Below, piece by piece: positions 25,143 to 33,805 of a stretch of DNA of 64,000 nucleotides. The translations under genes and the position numbers were made by a program. Within the stretch, counting starts at the first letter, position 1, and each line of letters opens with the position of its first letter. The stretch lies in assembly GCF_023715605.1 (NCBI RefSeq), contig NZ_JAMBOL010000001.1, forward strand, positions 434,001 to 498,000, read 5' to 3'. The notes below the pieces were generated by a model. It ran no database searches. It had not been told where the DNA came from and saw only the letters and a list, made by a program, of their open reading frames with translations. The DNA is from Halalkalibacter oceani. GTDB taxonomy: Bacteria; Bacillota; Bacilli; Bacillales; Bacillaceae_D.

Positions 25143-26606
25143 ATGCAGGAGAAGTCAAGAAAGCACCCTGTCTCGGGCGATTTTGAGAAGAACATCGCTT
25201 TTTTAAAAGACGAGCTCGGAGTTGAGGCGAGCTTTGACTTAATTCATTTGGAACTAAAGCATGGCGGCCGGCGGATGGGGCTCTTTCTTGTCGATGGCTT
25301 CGGCAAGGACGCGGCATTAACGCAAATTCAGCGTGAGCTGAACCGGCTGCCTGAGGACGGATTAAAGGAAAATCCGCTTGATACGTTGATGCAGCATCAA
25401 ATTCCCTATGTCGAGATCGCGAAAAGTGACGATTTGGATGAGGTGATTGATGAGGTGCTCGCCGGCCCGGCGGCTTTGGTCGTTGAAGGGATTGACCAGG
25501 TCATCCTCTTAGATACAAGGGAATATCCCGTTCGGGGGCCGGAGGAGCCGGATACGGAACAGGTAATCAGAGGCTCAAAAGATGGCTTCGTCGAGACGCT
25601 TGTAATGAATGCGGCGCTGATCCGCCGCCGGGTCCGTGACCGCAGTATGCGCGTCGAATATAACAAAGTCGGACGGCGCTCGAAATCGGATCTGGCGCTT
25701 GTTTATCTCGCTGATATTGCCGATCAGGAATATGTCGAGGCAATGAAGGAAGCCCTTGATCAAATTGATACGGACGGCTTGCCAATGGCGGATAAAAGCA
25801 TTGAAGAGTTCATTTTCGGCCATCATTATCAGCCTTATCCGTTAATTCGTTATACGGAACGGCCCGATGTGGCCGCGACTCATCTGTTTGAAGGGCATAT
25901 TTTGCTGCTTGTCGACGGTTCGCCGAGTGCGATGATTGTGCCGACTACGTTCTGGCACCATCTTCAGCATGCGGAGGAATACAGGCAAAAGCCGGTCGTC
26001 GGGGCAAGCCTGCGGATCGTGCGCTTCGGCGCGGTGTGGGCGTCATTATTTTTACTGCCGCTTTGGTACTTGCTCGCGACGAATGAACAGTTTGTTCCAG
26101 AGCTACTGTCCTTTATCGGCGCAGAAAAAGAAGGGGCTGTTCCGCTGTTCGCCCAGTTTCTCGTGGCTGAAGCGGGGATCGAAATGCTACGGATGGCGGC
26201 GATCCATACGCCGAACCCGCTTGCGACCGCGCTGGGGCTCGTCTCCGCGCTGTTAATCGGTGAGGTGGCGATTAATGTCGGGCTGTTCTCGGCGGAGGTG
26301 GTGTTATACTTGGCGGTGGCCGTCGTCGGGACATTTGCGACGCCAAGCTATGAGTTAAGTCTCGCCAATCGTCTGATCCGCGTCGCCCTCCTGCTGTCGA
26401 CCGCATTGTTCGGTCTCGCCGGCTTCGTCGGCGGCATTACGGTCTGGCTGTTAATGCTCGTTCGTCTTCAAGTACTTGGAACACCCTATATGTGGCCGTT
26501 TTTGCCCTTTAACGGACGCGCGTTGCGGGACGTCATTTTCCGCGCGCCAATGCCACTAAAAAACCGCCGGCCGGTCGCGATTCATCCGAACGATCCGGAT
26601 CGCTAG
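25143..26606 (+). CDS. GerA-family spore germination protein, SpoVAF-like
   Basis: 487 residues. A soluble N-terminal domain of ~290 residues contains the family block PVRGPEEPDTEQVIRGSKDGFVETL...NAALIRRRVRD. About five membrane segments and a hydrophilic C-terminus (FRAPMPLKNRRP) follow. This is the A-subunit architecture of germinant receptors; SpoVAF, which boosts germination with a partner, fits best. No spoVA genes or receptor B/C genes adjoin it. An upstream stretch (GCATGG ... GAATACT) could be a sigma-G promoter, but the match is loose. It shows that the organism forms spores. Confidence 0.85.
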   Translation: MQEKSRKHPVSGDFEKNIAFLKDELGVEASFDLIHLELKHGGRRMGLFLVDGFGKDAALTQIQRELNRLPEDGLKENPLDTLMQHQIPYVEIAKSDDLDEVIDEVLAGPAALVVEGIDQVILLDTREYPVRGPEEPDTEQVIRGSKDGFVETLVMNAALIRRRVRDRSMRVEYNKVGRRSKSDLALVYLADIADQEYVEAMKEALDQIDTDGLPMADKSIEEFIFGHHYQPYPLIRYTERPDVAATHLFEGHILLLVDGSPSAMIVPTTFWHHLQHAEEYRQKPVVGASLRIVRFGAVWASLFLLPLWYLLATNEQFVPELLSFIGAEKEGAVPLFAQFLVAEAGIEMLRMAAIHTPNPLATALGLVSALLIGEVAINVGLFSAEVVLYLAVAVVGTFATPSYELSLANRLIRVALLLSTALFGLAGFVGGITVWLLMLVRLQVLGTPYMWPFLPFNGRALRDVIFRAPMPLKNRRPVAIHPNDPDR

Positions 26607-26620
26607 CGCGGAAGCAAAGC

Positions 26621-26667
26621 GGGGCTGGGAGCAAAGGTTGTTTTGTTCTACCTTTTGCCAAGCCCCC
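26621..26667. repeat. Compound hairpin repeat, copy 1
   Basis: GGGGCTGGGAGCAAAGGT ... ACCTTTTGCCAAGCCCC around a T-rich loop. It belongs to the interspersed hairpin family described in the findings. It lies between converging genes and may terminate both. Confidence 0.75.
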
Positions 26668-26715
26668 AGGCAAAGCTGGTTTTGTCTCAAGCACTTTATG
26701 CACAGCACTGTGCTC

Positions 26716-27129
26716 TTACGATAAGAAATCGGCGCCACTTTCCTCCATATCAAGCTCAAACAGTTCATCCTTAATGAAAAGCTGCTTCGTTTCAATGGCC
26801 TCAGTCTGATTGGCGACGATCAGACCGAATGGGGTCAGCTTTTTCGGCGTGACAAACGTAAAGCTGACGCCATGCGCTCCAGCTTCTTTAATATAGTTGG
26901 AAAAATGAGTATAGCCGAGGTTGCCGTTTAAATAAAGATGCAGGTTGCGCTTCGTTTTCATCAGCTCAACGGCTTCTTTGTACATTCCTTTATTAATCAC
27001 CTGCTTTTTTGTAAGGGCGAGGTGGATCCGTTCCAATAAAGTGGAGAGAAAAAGATTCCGCTCCTCCGGTTTGATTTCCGGCGCCCCGTACAACGCCCGG
27101 TCAATGACTTCTTTCATTTTTTGTTCCAT
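26716..27129 (-). CDS. YueI family protein (DUF1694)
   Basis: A 137-residue cytoplasmic protein beginning MEQKMKEVIDRALYGAPEIKPEER and containing YLNGNLGYTHFSNYIKEA, the conserved centre of the YueI/DUF1694 family (eL30-like fold). Function is unknown. The ATG at 27129 follows AAAGGAGA; longer in-frame versions have no ribosome site. It is transcribed alone, opposite to its neighbours. Confidence 0.8.
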   Translation of the reverse strand: MEQKMKEVIDRALYGAPEIKPEERNLFLSTLLERIHLALTKKQVINKGMYKEAVELMKTKRNLHLYLNGNLGYTHFSNYIKEAGAHGVSFTFVTPKKLTPFGLIVANQTEAIETKQLFIKDELFELDMEESGADFLS

Positions 27130-27265
27130 GCTCAGTCTCCTTTTGTGCCATCGGCTGCTGATCCGGCTCTTCTTAATTTGTCCATTCGTACATATCATAC
27201 CATAAGAATCTGTTGACAAGGCTGAGACAGAAGAAATTAAAGTATAAAGAGAGGTGGAGATCAGC

Positions 27266-27778
27266 ATGTGGTTTATTCTCACCATTTTGATCTTTATCGT
27301 CACAATCGGAGTTACGATTGGCGGATTACTCGTTGCGCCGAAGGAACAGGTGCGGCCGGTTCAACTCGTTTTGCTGACGGTCTGTTTTACTTTTTTATGC
27401 TATCTCGGTATGATTACGGGGATGTTTTTAACGGGATGGATTAGCTTATGGCTACTGGATTATCTCGTTGCTGTCGTTGCCCTCCTGTTTATCGTCGCAA
27501 GCATGAGGCGCTTTCATCCGACGCTCGGCTTTTTTCATCCGGAGGACCGGATTGTCGTCTCGCTGCTCGCGTTGCTGTTTTTTCTGATGGGGGTCGAGTG
27601 GGGATTAATAGAGCTTAGGACGTTTTTCACACTGTTTGTCAGCGCTCTGTTTGCAGCTGCTCTTATTCTCGGAGTTTTCATACAAATTCAAATTCGGCAG
27701 ATTCTCTGGCGCTATTCGTATATTGCCTTCACTCCTTTAGTTTGGCTCCTTTTCGTAACCGTTATGAAGCTGTTATAA
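27266..27778 (+). CDS. Small multipass membrane protein of unknown function
   Basis: 170 residues with five hydrophobic segments and short basic loops (MRRFHPTLGFFHPEDR); no family recognised. The ATG at 27266 is preferred over a GTG four codons earlier because AGAGGTGG then sits at proper spacing. It is followed within 20 bases by yqgQ, so it is probably the first gene of the yqgQ-glcK unit. Confidence 0.6.
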   Translation: MWFILTILIFIVTIGVTIGGLLVAPKEQVRPVQLVLLTVCFTFLCYLGMITGMFLTGWISLWLLDYLVAVVALLFIVASMRRFHPTLGFFHPEDRIVVSLLALLFFLMGVEWGLIELRTFFTLFVSALFAAALILGVFIQIQIRQILWRYSYIAFTPLVWLLFVTVMKLL

Positions 27779-27797
27779 TGAGGGTGAGGTGAGGATC

Positions 27798-27992
27798 GTG
27801 AGAACAATGTTTGATGTCATGCAGCTCCTGAAAAAACACGGTACGATCATTTATACAAAAGATCGCGGCCTGGATCTTTCGTTGATGGAAGACGAGCTTC
27901 GGGAGCTTTATGAATGGAAAATGATTGATCAGACAGTATTTCAACAAGCGTTGCTCATCTTGCGGCAGGAAGCGTCAGGACGAAAGGAATAG
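27798..27992 (+). CDS. yqgQ: YqgQ family protein (DUF910)
   Basis: About 64 residues, helical and charged, with MFDVMQLLKKHGTIIYTKDR and DELRELYEW, the pattern of YqgQ, a small protein encoded just before glucokinase in many Bacillales. Function is unknown. Start choice is uncertain: GTG at 27789, GTG at 27798 or ATG at 27807. The middle one is listed because it gives the usual N-terminus. Confidence 0.8.
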   Translation: MRTMFDVMQLLKKHGTIIYTKDRGLDLSLMEDELRELYEWKMIDQTVFQQALLILRQEASGRKE

Positions 27993-28004
27993 AAGGTGAC
28001 GACA

Positions 28005-28973
28005 ATGGAAGAGTGGTATGTAGGTATCGACGTTGGTGGTACGACGATTAAAATGGCTTTTATCACAGCAACGGGTCAAATTGTGACGAAATGGGAGATA
28101 CCTACAAACAAACAGGAGGAAGGCAAGTATATTACGACGGACATTGCGAATGAGATCGCGCAAAAATGGCAAAAACACAAACAACAGGATGTCAGGCTCA
28201 CAAGCCTTGGCCTCGGTGCTCCGTGTTTTTTTGAAATGGAGACGGGATTTGTTTATCAGGCGGTGAACATCGGCTGGCGTAATTTTCCCTTGAAAGATGA
28301 GCTCGAACAAAAGACAGGCTTACCTGTCACAGTAGACAATGATGCGAATATGGCGGCGCTCGGTGAAATGTGGCGCGGTGCTGGCGAAGGGGCGGCAAAT
28401 CTGCTTTGTGTGACCCTCGGTACTGGTGTTGGCGGCGGAATTATCGCGAATGGCCGCATTCTTCACGGTGTCAATGGCATGGCCGGTGAAATTGGTCATA
28501 TTACCGCTGTACCTGAAGGGGGAGCGCCTTGCAACTGCGGGAAAACAGGCTGCCTCGAGACGATTGCTTCAGCGACCGGTATTGCCAGACTGGCTATTGA
28601 ACAAGTCGCTTCAGCACCTGATAGCGTGCTCCATCGTCATTTGCAAGAAACGGGTAAGCTTACGGCAAAGCAAGTATTTAAGGCGTATGCCGAAGCAGAT
28701 GAAGCCGCGGAGAAAGTTGTGAAAGAGGTCGGCTTTCATCTCGGATTGGCGCTTGCCAACCTGGCCAACGCGCTCAATCCTGAAATCATCGTGATCGGCG
28801 GTGGTGTTTCCCGAGCGGGAGAGCCTTTGCTTGCAGTGATCGAACATTATTTTTCATGTTACGCGTTAAAGCGGGTAAAGGAAGGCGTGCGTTTTAAAAT
28901 AGCGACGCTTGGAAACGATGCCGGAGTGATTGGCGGGGCTTGGCTGGCACGAGAGAGCCGTCAACAGATATAA
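28005..28973 (+). CDS. glcK: Glucokinase, ROK family
   Basis: A 322-residue cytoplasmic enzyme that phosphorylates glucose with ATP. It has the phosphate loop GIDVGGTTIKMAF at the start, VDNDANMAALGE, LGTGVGGGIIANG, EIGHITAV and the ROK zinc motif CNCGKTGCLET. The ATG at 28005 follows GAAGGTGA; a GTG at 27996 is possible but adds three unneeded residues. yqgQ-glcK order is conserved in Bacillus. Confidence 0.95.
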   Translation: MEEWYVGIDVGGTTIKMAFITATGQIVTKWEIPTNKQEEGKYITTDIANEIAQKWQKHKQQDVRLTSLGLGAPCFFEMETGFVYQAVNIGWRNFPLKDELEQKTGLPVTVDNDANMAALGEMWRGAGEGAANLLCVTLGTGVGGGIIANGRILHGVNGMAGEIGHITAVPEGGAPCNCGKTGCLETIASATGIARLAIEQVASAPDSVLHRHLQETGKLTAKQVFKAYAEADEAAEKVVKEVGFHLGLALANLANALNPEIIVIGGGVSRAGEPLLAVIEHYFSCYALKRVKEGVRFKIATLGNDAGVIGGAWLARESRQQI

Positions 28974-29028
28974 TGGATTCACATATGATAATGCAAGGAC
29001 AATCATTGATATAGATGAAGGAGCTAAG

Positions 29029-30447
29029 ATGATGTCAACATATCGAACGGAACGAGATTTGATTGGTGAGAAGGAAGTACCAAAGGATGCCTATTACGGC
29101 ATTCAGACGATGCGGGCGCGAGAGAATTTTCCGATTACGGGATATCCACCCCATCCCGAACTGATTCGGGCATTTGGCTATGTCAAGAAGGCGGCGGCGA
29201 TGGCCAACCGTGATGTTGGGGTGCTGCCGACTAATATTGCCGACGCGATTATGGCCGCGGCGGATGAGATCATTGATGGAAAGCTGCAGGATCAATTCAT
29301 TGTCGACGCGATTCAAGGAGGCGCCGGAACGTCTTTCAATATGAATGCCAACGAGGTCATTGCCAATCGGGCGATCGAGATTCTCGGCGGTGAAAAAGGA
29401 GAGTATATGCGCGTCAGCCCAAATACGCATGTCAATATGGCGCAATCAACGAATGATGCCTTCCCGACAGCGATTCATATTGCCTGCCTTTCACTGGCTA
29501 AAGGGCTTCGTGAAGAACTGGAGCGTTTAATTCAGGCGATGAAGGATAAGGAAATCGAATTTGATGATGTGCTAAAAATGGGGCGGACGCATTTGCAGGA
29601 CGCCGTGCCGATTCGGATGGGCCAGGAGTTTGGCGCCTATCGCCGCGTGCTGACCCGCGATCTGCGCCGGATCAGCCGCTCTGTCGATCACCTCTATGAA
29701 ATCAATATGGGAGCGACGGCGGTTGGAACCGGACTGAATGCGAAGCCGGAATACATTGAAAAAGTAGCGACGTATTTAGCCGACCTGACAGGGTATCCGT
29801 TTAAGACGGCGGAGGATTTGGTCGATGCGACGCAAAATACCGATGCCTATACAGAGGTTTCAAGCGCATTGAAGATCATGGCGATCAATCTTTCGAAAAT
29901 GGCGAATGACTTGCGTCTGATGAGTTCGGGACCGCGAACCGGTTTAAATGAAATTAATTTGCCGGCGCGCCAGCCGGGTTCGTCAATCATGCCGGGAAAA
30001 GTCAACCCGGTTATGTGCGAAGTGGTCAACCAGATTTCCTTCCAGGTCATCGGCAACGACCATACGATCAGCATTGCTTCAGAGGCGGGCCAGCTTGAGC
30101 TGAATGTGATGGAGCCTGTCCTCGTGTTTAATCTGCTTCAGTCTTTATCGATTCTCAAAAACGGGATCGATGTTTTCCGGAAATACGCGATTGAAGGAAT
30201 TACGGCTAATATTGAGCATTGCCGCCATGTTGTCGAGCACAGCGTCGGGATCATTACGGCGATTAATCCGCATGTTGGCTACGAGGTCGCCACTAGAATT
30301 GCCAAAGAAGCAATTCAAACGGGGCGCCCGGTTCGGGAAATTTGCCTGGAAAGAGGAATTTTATCAGAAGAGGAGCTTAATGAAATTCTCGATCCTAAGG
30401 AGATGACGAATCCAGGGATAGCGGGAGCCCGTTTTATTTACGGATAA
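29029..30447 (+). CDS. aspA: Aspartate ammonia-lyase (aspartase)
   Basis: The 472-residue enzyme reversibly splits L-aspartate into fumarate and ammonia. It shows the fumarase/aspartase superfamily signature [11 protein letters not shown], the THVNMAQSTNDAFPTA and GRTHLQDAVPIRMGQEF blocks, and the EINLPARQ context typical of aspartase rather than fumarase. GAAGGAG lies five bases before the ATG. The gene begins 55 bases after glcK. A true fumarase C, with [12 protein letters not shown] instead, is encoded at 62668-64000. Confidence 0.92.
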   Translation: MMSTYRTERDLIGEKEVPKDAYYGIQTMRARENFPITGYPPHPELIRAFGYVKKAAAMANRDVGVLPTNIADAIMAAADEIIDGKLQDQFIVDAIQGGAGTSFNMNANEVIANRAIEILGGEKGEYMRVSPNTHVNMAQSTNDAFPTAIHIACLSLAKGLREELERLIQAMKDKEIEFDDVLKMGRTHLQDAVPIRMGQEFGAYRRVLTRDLRRISRSVDHLYEINMGATAVGTGLNAKPEYIEKVATYLADLTGYPFKTAEDLVDATQNTDAYTEVSSALKIMAINLSKMANDLRLMSSGPRTGLNEINLPARQPGSSIMPGKVNPVMCEVVNQISFQVIGNDHTISIASEAGQLELNVMEPVLVFNLLQSLSILKNGIDVFRKYAIEGITANIEHCRHVVEHSVGIITAINPHVGYEVATRIAKEAIQTGRPVREICLERGILSEEELNEILDPKEMTNPGIAGARFIYG

Positions 30448-30460
30448 TGTTTTGCTTATC

Positions 30461-30502
30461 AGGGGTGGGTCAAAAGAAGGGAATCCTTTTGGCTCACCCC
30501 CT
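30461..30502. repeat. Compound hairpin repeat, copy 2
   Basis: GGGGTGGGTCAAAAG pairs with CTTTTGGCTCACCCC around a short GAA loop. It follows aspA and may act as its terminator. Confidence 0.65.
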
Positions 30503-30619
30503 CTCCCTTAGTGAATCGCTTCACTAAAATTTTTCTTGAGAAAGGTGAAACATTTTTCCAGTTGGAACGTCTTATAGAGAGAGCGTTTTATGATGATGAG
30601 TGGAAAGGGGGAGAGCCGC

Positions 30620-31732
30620 TTGAAAAGAATATGCTTGTGTCTTATGATGCTCTTGATGATGTCAGCCTGTACGTCCGGGCAGCTGGAAAGTCATCCTTCA
30701 CCGGAGCGCTTGACAGAGCTGCCCGAAAAACGCGACGTTCCTAATTCTTTTTTCACCGGCTCCCCTGTTGTACCCCTTTCAGAGACGGAAATAACAGAGG
30801 TGACAGGCTGGTATAGGGAAGACGCGGTTTTTTACTTGCAGGAAGATGGCGAGCATTCCAGCGTACATACGTATAATCTGCTTACCGGGGAGTCTGCTGA
30901 TTTTTTTCAACGTGACGGCTGGGTTGTCAATATCGCCCCCAACGTTGATTACACGCTCTTTGCTGTTCAGCTGGTCACACCGGAGCATGAGGCGGAAGTA
31001 GTGATTCTCGACGCAGCAGGCGAGCCGCAGATGACGATCGAGGGGCTTGGCGATGATTATTCGGTTTTCTGGAATCCATACGTGCAGAACCGTATGCTTG
31101 CTGTCGCGTTTTTACCTGATTGGGAGTATGCCGGCTACCTTGTCGATGTAGGGACGAATGAGGTGAAGCCGGTGGAACTGGAGCAGCCTTACGTTCAATG
31201 GCTCTCGGAAACAGAGGTTGCTTATCTGTTATGGGATGAATTGGAACCGAATTATCAGGCGCCTTTATACATTGCCAATCTTGAGGACGGCAAAAAGAAG
31301 CTTTGGCGGGAGAACGTGATTTCTTTCATGAGCTTTCCCGGACGGCTGTCGCTGATGGTTACGGTTGACAGCGTCTATGATCTGTATTCGAAGTACAGTT
31401 TTTTTCGGGAACGCGAGCTGGCGCAGCAGATTGAAATGCCGATTTTGAACACATATTCGGAGCAGTGGTGGATTCCGTTTTACAGCTATGATGCAGCAGG
31501 GGAGATTTTTTATTATGCCCGGCCCAAATACAGCGGAGACTTCTTAAGCTATACTGACGGCTTTGAATTAATCGCATATGATGTTGGGACGAATGCCGAG
31601 AATAAGCTGGCTGAATTAGAAAGCCACGAGCCAATGCAAATTGCGCCGGATGGCAACTATTTGTTACTTGGCAGCCGCTATGAATCGGTTTTTGACATAG
31701 AGCAGGAAGTGCTTGTCCAGCTTTTTGAATAA
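30620..31732 (+). CDS. yqgU: YqgU-like lipoprotein
   Basis: 370 residues with a signal sequence ending in lipobox MMSAC, predicting lipid attachment at Cys17. The mature part is beta-rich with propeller-like repeats (YTLFAVQLV, RMLAVAFLPDWEYAGYLVDVGTNEV, MQIAPDGNYLLLGSRYESVFD), resembling B. subtilis YqgU, whose gene also lies near glcK. Function is unknown. The start is a TTG at 30620 after AAAGGGGGAGAG; an upstream ATG at 30590 would put ten extra residues before the signal sequence. The stop codon abuts the next hairpin repeat. Confidence 0.8.
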   Translation: MKRICLCLMMLLMMSACTSGQLESHPSPERLTELPEKRDVPNSFFTGSPVVPLSETEITEVTGWYREDAVFYLQEDGEHSSVHTYNLLTGESADFFQRDGWVVNIAPNVDYTLFAVQLVTPEHEAEVVILDAAGEPQMTIEGLGDDYSVFWNPYVQNRMLAVAFLPDWEYAGYLVDVGTNEVKPVELEQPYVQWLSETEVAYLLWDELEPNYQAPLYIANLEDGKKKLWRENVISFMSFPGRLSLMVTVDSVYDLYSKYSFFRERELAQQIEMPILNTYSEQWWIPFYSYDAAGEIFYYARPKYSGDFLSYTDGFELIAYDVGTNAENKLAELESHEPMQIAPDGNYLLLGSRYESVFDIEQEVLVQLFE

Positions 31733-31777
31733 GTAGCTATGCCATAAGGTCGATTTTTACCTTTTGGCATAGCTACT
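31732..31777. repeat. Compound hairpin repeat, copy 3
   Basis: AGTAGCTATGCCAT pairs with ATGGCATAGCTACT across the conserved AAGGT ... TTTTTACCTTTT core. The outer stem differs completely in sequence from other copies but stays perfectly paired. Confidence 0.75.
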
Positions 31778-31808
31778 AAGCACAAAAGTCACGGGGGAGT
31801 TCAAGGGG

Positions 31809-31893
31809 GCAGCGGCTTCGCACGTTACGCGGCTGTCTGAAAGAACCCCGTTTTCAGACAGCCTTAAATGATTGTAACGGCTCCGCACGCTGC
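31809..31893. repeat. 85-nt structured repeat, copy A
   Basis: GCAGCG (31809-31814) pairs with CGCTGC (31888-31893); CGTTAC (31823-31828) pairs with GTAACG (31874-31879). An apical hairpin GGCTGTCTGAAA / TTTCAGACAGCC lies inside. The internal-loop strands are GCTTCGCA and GCTCCGCA. Same architecture as copies B to D. Confidence 0.75.
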
Positions 31894-31897
31894 TTCT

Positions 31898-31922
31898 AAA
31901 AAAACCACACAGCGGTTTTTTT
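31898..31922. terminator. A/T-flanked hairpin before the thiamine operon promoter
   Basis: Seven A plus CC pair with GG plus seven T around ACACAGC. It could terminate transcription from either side. Confidence 0.6.
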
Positions 31923-31924
31923 AA

Positions 31925-31952
31925 TTGATTTTTTAAGTGGATCTGTCATAAT
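31925..31952 (+). promoter_or_regulatory. Probable promoter of the thiamine operon
   Basis: TTGATT (31925-31930), 16-nt spacer and CATAAT (31947-31952), placing the start about 25 bases before the TPP riboswitch. Confidence 0.6.
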
Positions 31953-31983
31953 GAAAGTAGTGAAAAGAGAATCAGCATGTTTA

Positions 31984-32072
31984 GACTAGGGGTGTCTGCG
32001 TAAAGCGGGCTGAGAAAAAGGTGTTCCTTTTACCCTTGTACCTGATCTGGCTCATACCAGCGTAGGGAAGTC
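31984..32072 (+). promoter_or_regulatory. TPP riboswitch of thiESGOD
   Basis: GACT (31984-31987) closes P1 with AGTC (32069-32072). Between them are GGGGTGTCTGCG, GGGCTGAGAAAAAGG, TTTTACCCTTGTACCTGATCTGG and CAGCGTAGGGAAGT, all canonical THI-element blocks. TPP binding should promote the terminator at 32095-32134. Confidence 0.96.
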
Positions 32073-32094
32073 GATGCAATTCATCATCTATATT

Positions 32095-32134
32095 GCAGCC
32101 GTATTCCACGTTCGTTGGGATACGGCTTTTCTGC
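32095..32134 (+). terminator. Riboswitch terminator before thiE
   Basis: GCAGCCGTATTCC pairs with GGGATACGGC-TTTTCTGC around a short loop; the TTTT tail is 30 bases before thiE. Confidence 0.85.
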
Positions 32135-32164
32135 AGACTAAGCAAGGAAGAAAGGTGAGGTTGA

Positions 32165-32800
32165 ATGAAAGACTTTCAGCTATATGCGATTACAGGAGAA
32201 ACGTTTCACCCGGGCCGTGATCTTATTGAGGTCATGGAGGAAGCGATTCGCGGCGGAGTTGATATTGTCCAGCTTCGCGATAAAACGAGCAGCAAGCGCG
32301 ACGTTTTGCAGAAAGCGAAAGCACTGCGCGAACTGACGAAGAAATATGGTGTCCCGTTTATCGTCAATGATCATATCGATGTGGCGCTGGCGGTAGATGC
32401 TGATGGGATTCATCTCGGACAGGATGATCTTCCACTCGCTGAGGCGCGTAAGATTGTCGGACCGGATAAAATCATCGGTATTTCCACTCATCAGATCGAG
32501 GAGGCGCGTGCTGCGCAAGCGGAAGGGGCCGATTATATCGGCGTCGGGCCGATTTTTGAAACGAAAAGCAAGGTTGATGTCGTTGATCCGGTGACCACTG
32601 CCTATATTCAGCAGGTGGCCGCTGAAATTACGATTCCGTTTGTCGCGATCGGCGGGATCAAGCTCCATAACGTCGAGCAGGTGCTGGCGGCCGGGGCGAG
32701 CCGGATTTGCATGATTAGTGAAATTGTCGGCGCCGCGGATGTAAAAGCTGTCTGCGAGCAGTTTACGGCGATTCTTGAACGGCATAAGGAGGAAGTCTGA
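32165..32800 (+). CDS. thiE: Thiamine-phosphate synthase
   Basis: A 211-residue TIM-barrel enzyme joining HMP pyrophosphate to the thiazole phosphate carboxylate to give thiamine phosphate. Family blocks: VQLRDKTSSKRD, FIVNDHIDVALAVDADGIHLGQDDLP, GISTHQIEEA, YIGVGPIFETKSK and VAIGGI. First gene of the riboswitch-controlled operon; its stop overlaps the thiS start by one base. AAGGTGAGG precedes the ATG. Confidence 0.96.
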   Translation: MKDFQLYAITGETFHPGRDLIEVMEEAIRGGVDIVQLRDKTSSKRDVLQKAKALRELTKKYGVPFIVNDHIDVALAVDADGIHLGQDDLPLAEARKIVGPDKIIGISTHQIEEARAAQAEGADYIGVGPIFETKSKVDVVDPVTTAYIQQVAAEITIPFVAIGGIKLHNVEQVLAAGASRICMISEIVGAADVKAVCEQFTAILERHKEEV

Positions 32801-32997
32801 TGAAGCTGATCATTAATGGAGAACAACATGAGCTGGCGGCAACGACGCTTGCCGATGTCGTTCAGCATTTTCAATTAGAGCCGCAGCTTGTCGTGACAGA
32901 GCTGGACGGTCAGATCATTGACCGGGCTGATTGGGAGACGACCACGCTTGAAGCCGGGATGAAAATTGAGCTTGTACAATTTGTCGGAGGGGGATGA
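32800..32997 (+). CDS. thiS: Sulfur-carrier protein ThiS
   Basis: 65 residues with the ubiquitin-like fold pattern and the essential C-terminal Gly-Gly (FVGGG). The terminal glycine becomes a thiocarboxylate that donates sulfur to the thiazole ring. An extra glycine after GG is present (GGG end). It needs an E1 adenylyltransferase, which is absent from this operon; the candidate is at 20490-21509. Five bases before thiG. Confidence 0.93.
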   Translation: MKLIINGEQHELAATTLADVVQHFQLEPQLVVTELDGQIIDRADWETTTLEAGMKIELVQFVGGG

Positions 32998-33001
32998 GAA
33001 G

Positions 33002-33781
33002 ATGAAGGAGAGTCGATTAACGATTGCCGGCAAGGAGCTGTCCTCGCGCTTTTTTCTTGGGACGGGCCGCTACCCGAACCCGTTTGTCCAAAATGAAGCG
33101 ATTCGCGCTTCGGAGGCGGAAGTGCTGACTTTCGCGATTCGCCGCGTTAATTTGGAGGCGCCAAATGAGGATGCGATTTTGCAGCATCTTGACGGGATGA
33201 GCTTTACGTACCTGCCGAACACGTCGGGGGCGAAAACGGCAGAGGAGGCGATCAGGATTGCCCGTCTGGCCCGGGCGTCAGGCTTAAGCGACTGGATTAA
33301 GGTCGAAATCAGCGTTGACGAAAAAACATTGCTGCCTGATCCGATTGAAACGTTAAAAGCAACGGAAGTGCTGGCCGCTGAAGGCTTTGTCGTTCTCCCA
33401 TATACGTCGGACGATCCGGTGCTTTGCAAAAAGCTTGAGAATGCCGGAGCGGCGGCCGTGATGCCGGGCGGGGCGCCGATCGGAACGGGGCTCGGCATTT
33501 TGAATCCGTACAATTTACAGCTGATTGTCGAGCAGGCGACCGTGCCGATTATCGTCGATGCCGGGCTCGGCTCGGCGATGGATGTCACCCAGGCGATGGA
33601 GCTCGGTGCTGATGGAGTGTTGATGAATACACCTGTCGCCAAGGCGAAGGATCCGGTGAAAATGGCGCTGGCAATGAAGCATGCGATCACTGCCGGAAGA
33701 CTTTCCTATGAAGCCGGGCGCATTCCGAAAAAGAAATATGCGACGGCAAGCAGCGGTTTGACATCCTTGATTTCAAACTAG
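33002..33781 (+). CDS. thiG: Thiazole synthase
   Basis: 259 residues. Builds thiazole phosphate from deoxyxylulose 5-phosphate, dehydroglycine and the ThiS thiocarboxylate. Conserved: [16 protein letters not shown] with the catalytic lysine, [29 protein letters not shown] and [28 protein letters not shown] 33002 overlaps no other gene, and GGAGGGGGATGAG lies just before it. Translational coupling with thiS is likely. Confidence 0.96.
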   Translation: MKESRLTIAGKELSSRFFLGTGRYPNPFVQNEAIRASEAEVLTFAIRRVNLEAPNEDAILQHLDGMSFTYLPNTSGAKTAEEAIRIARLARASGLSDWIKVEISVDEKTLLPDPIETLKATEVLAAEGFVVLPYTSDDPVLCKKLENAGAAAVMPGGAPIGTGLGILNPYNLQLIVEQATVPIIVDAGLGSAMDVTQAMELGADGVLMNTPVAKAKDPVKMALAMKHAITAGRLSYEAGRIPKKKYATASSGLTSLISN

Positions 33782-33805
33782 CAAAGACAACGAGGGGGAA
33801 TCAAT

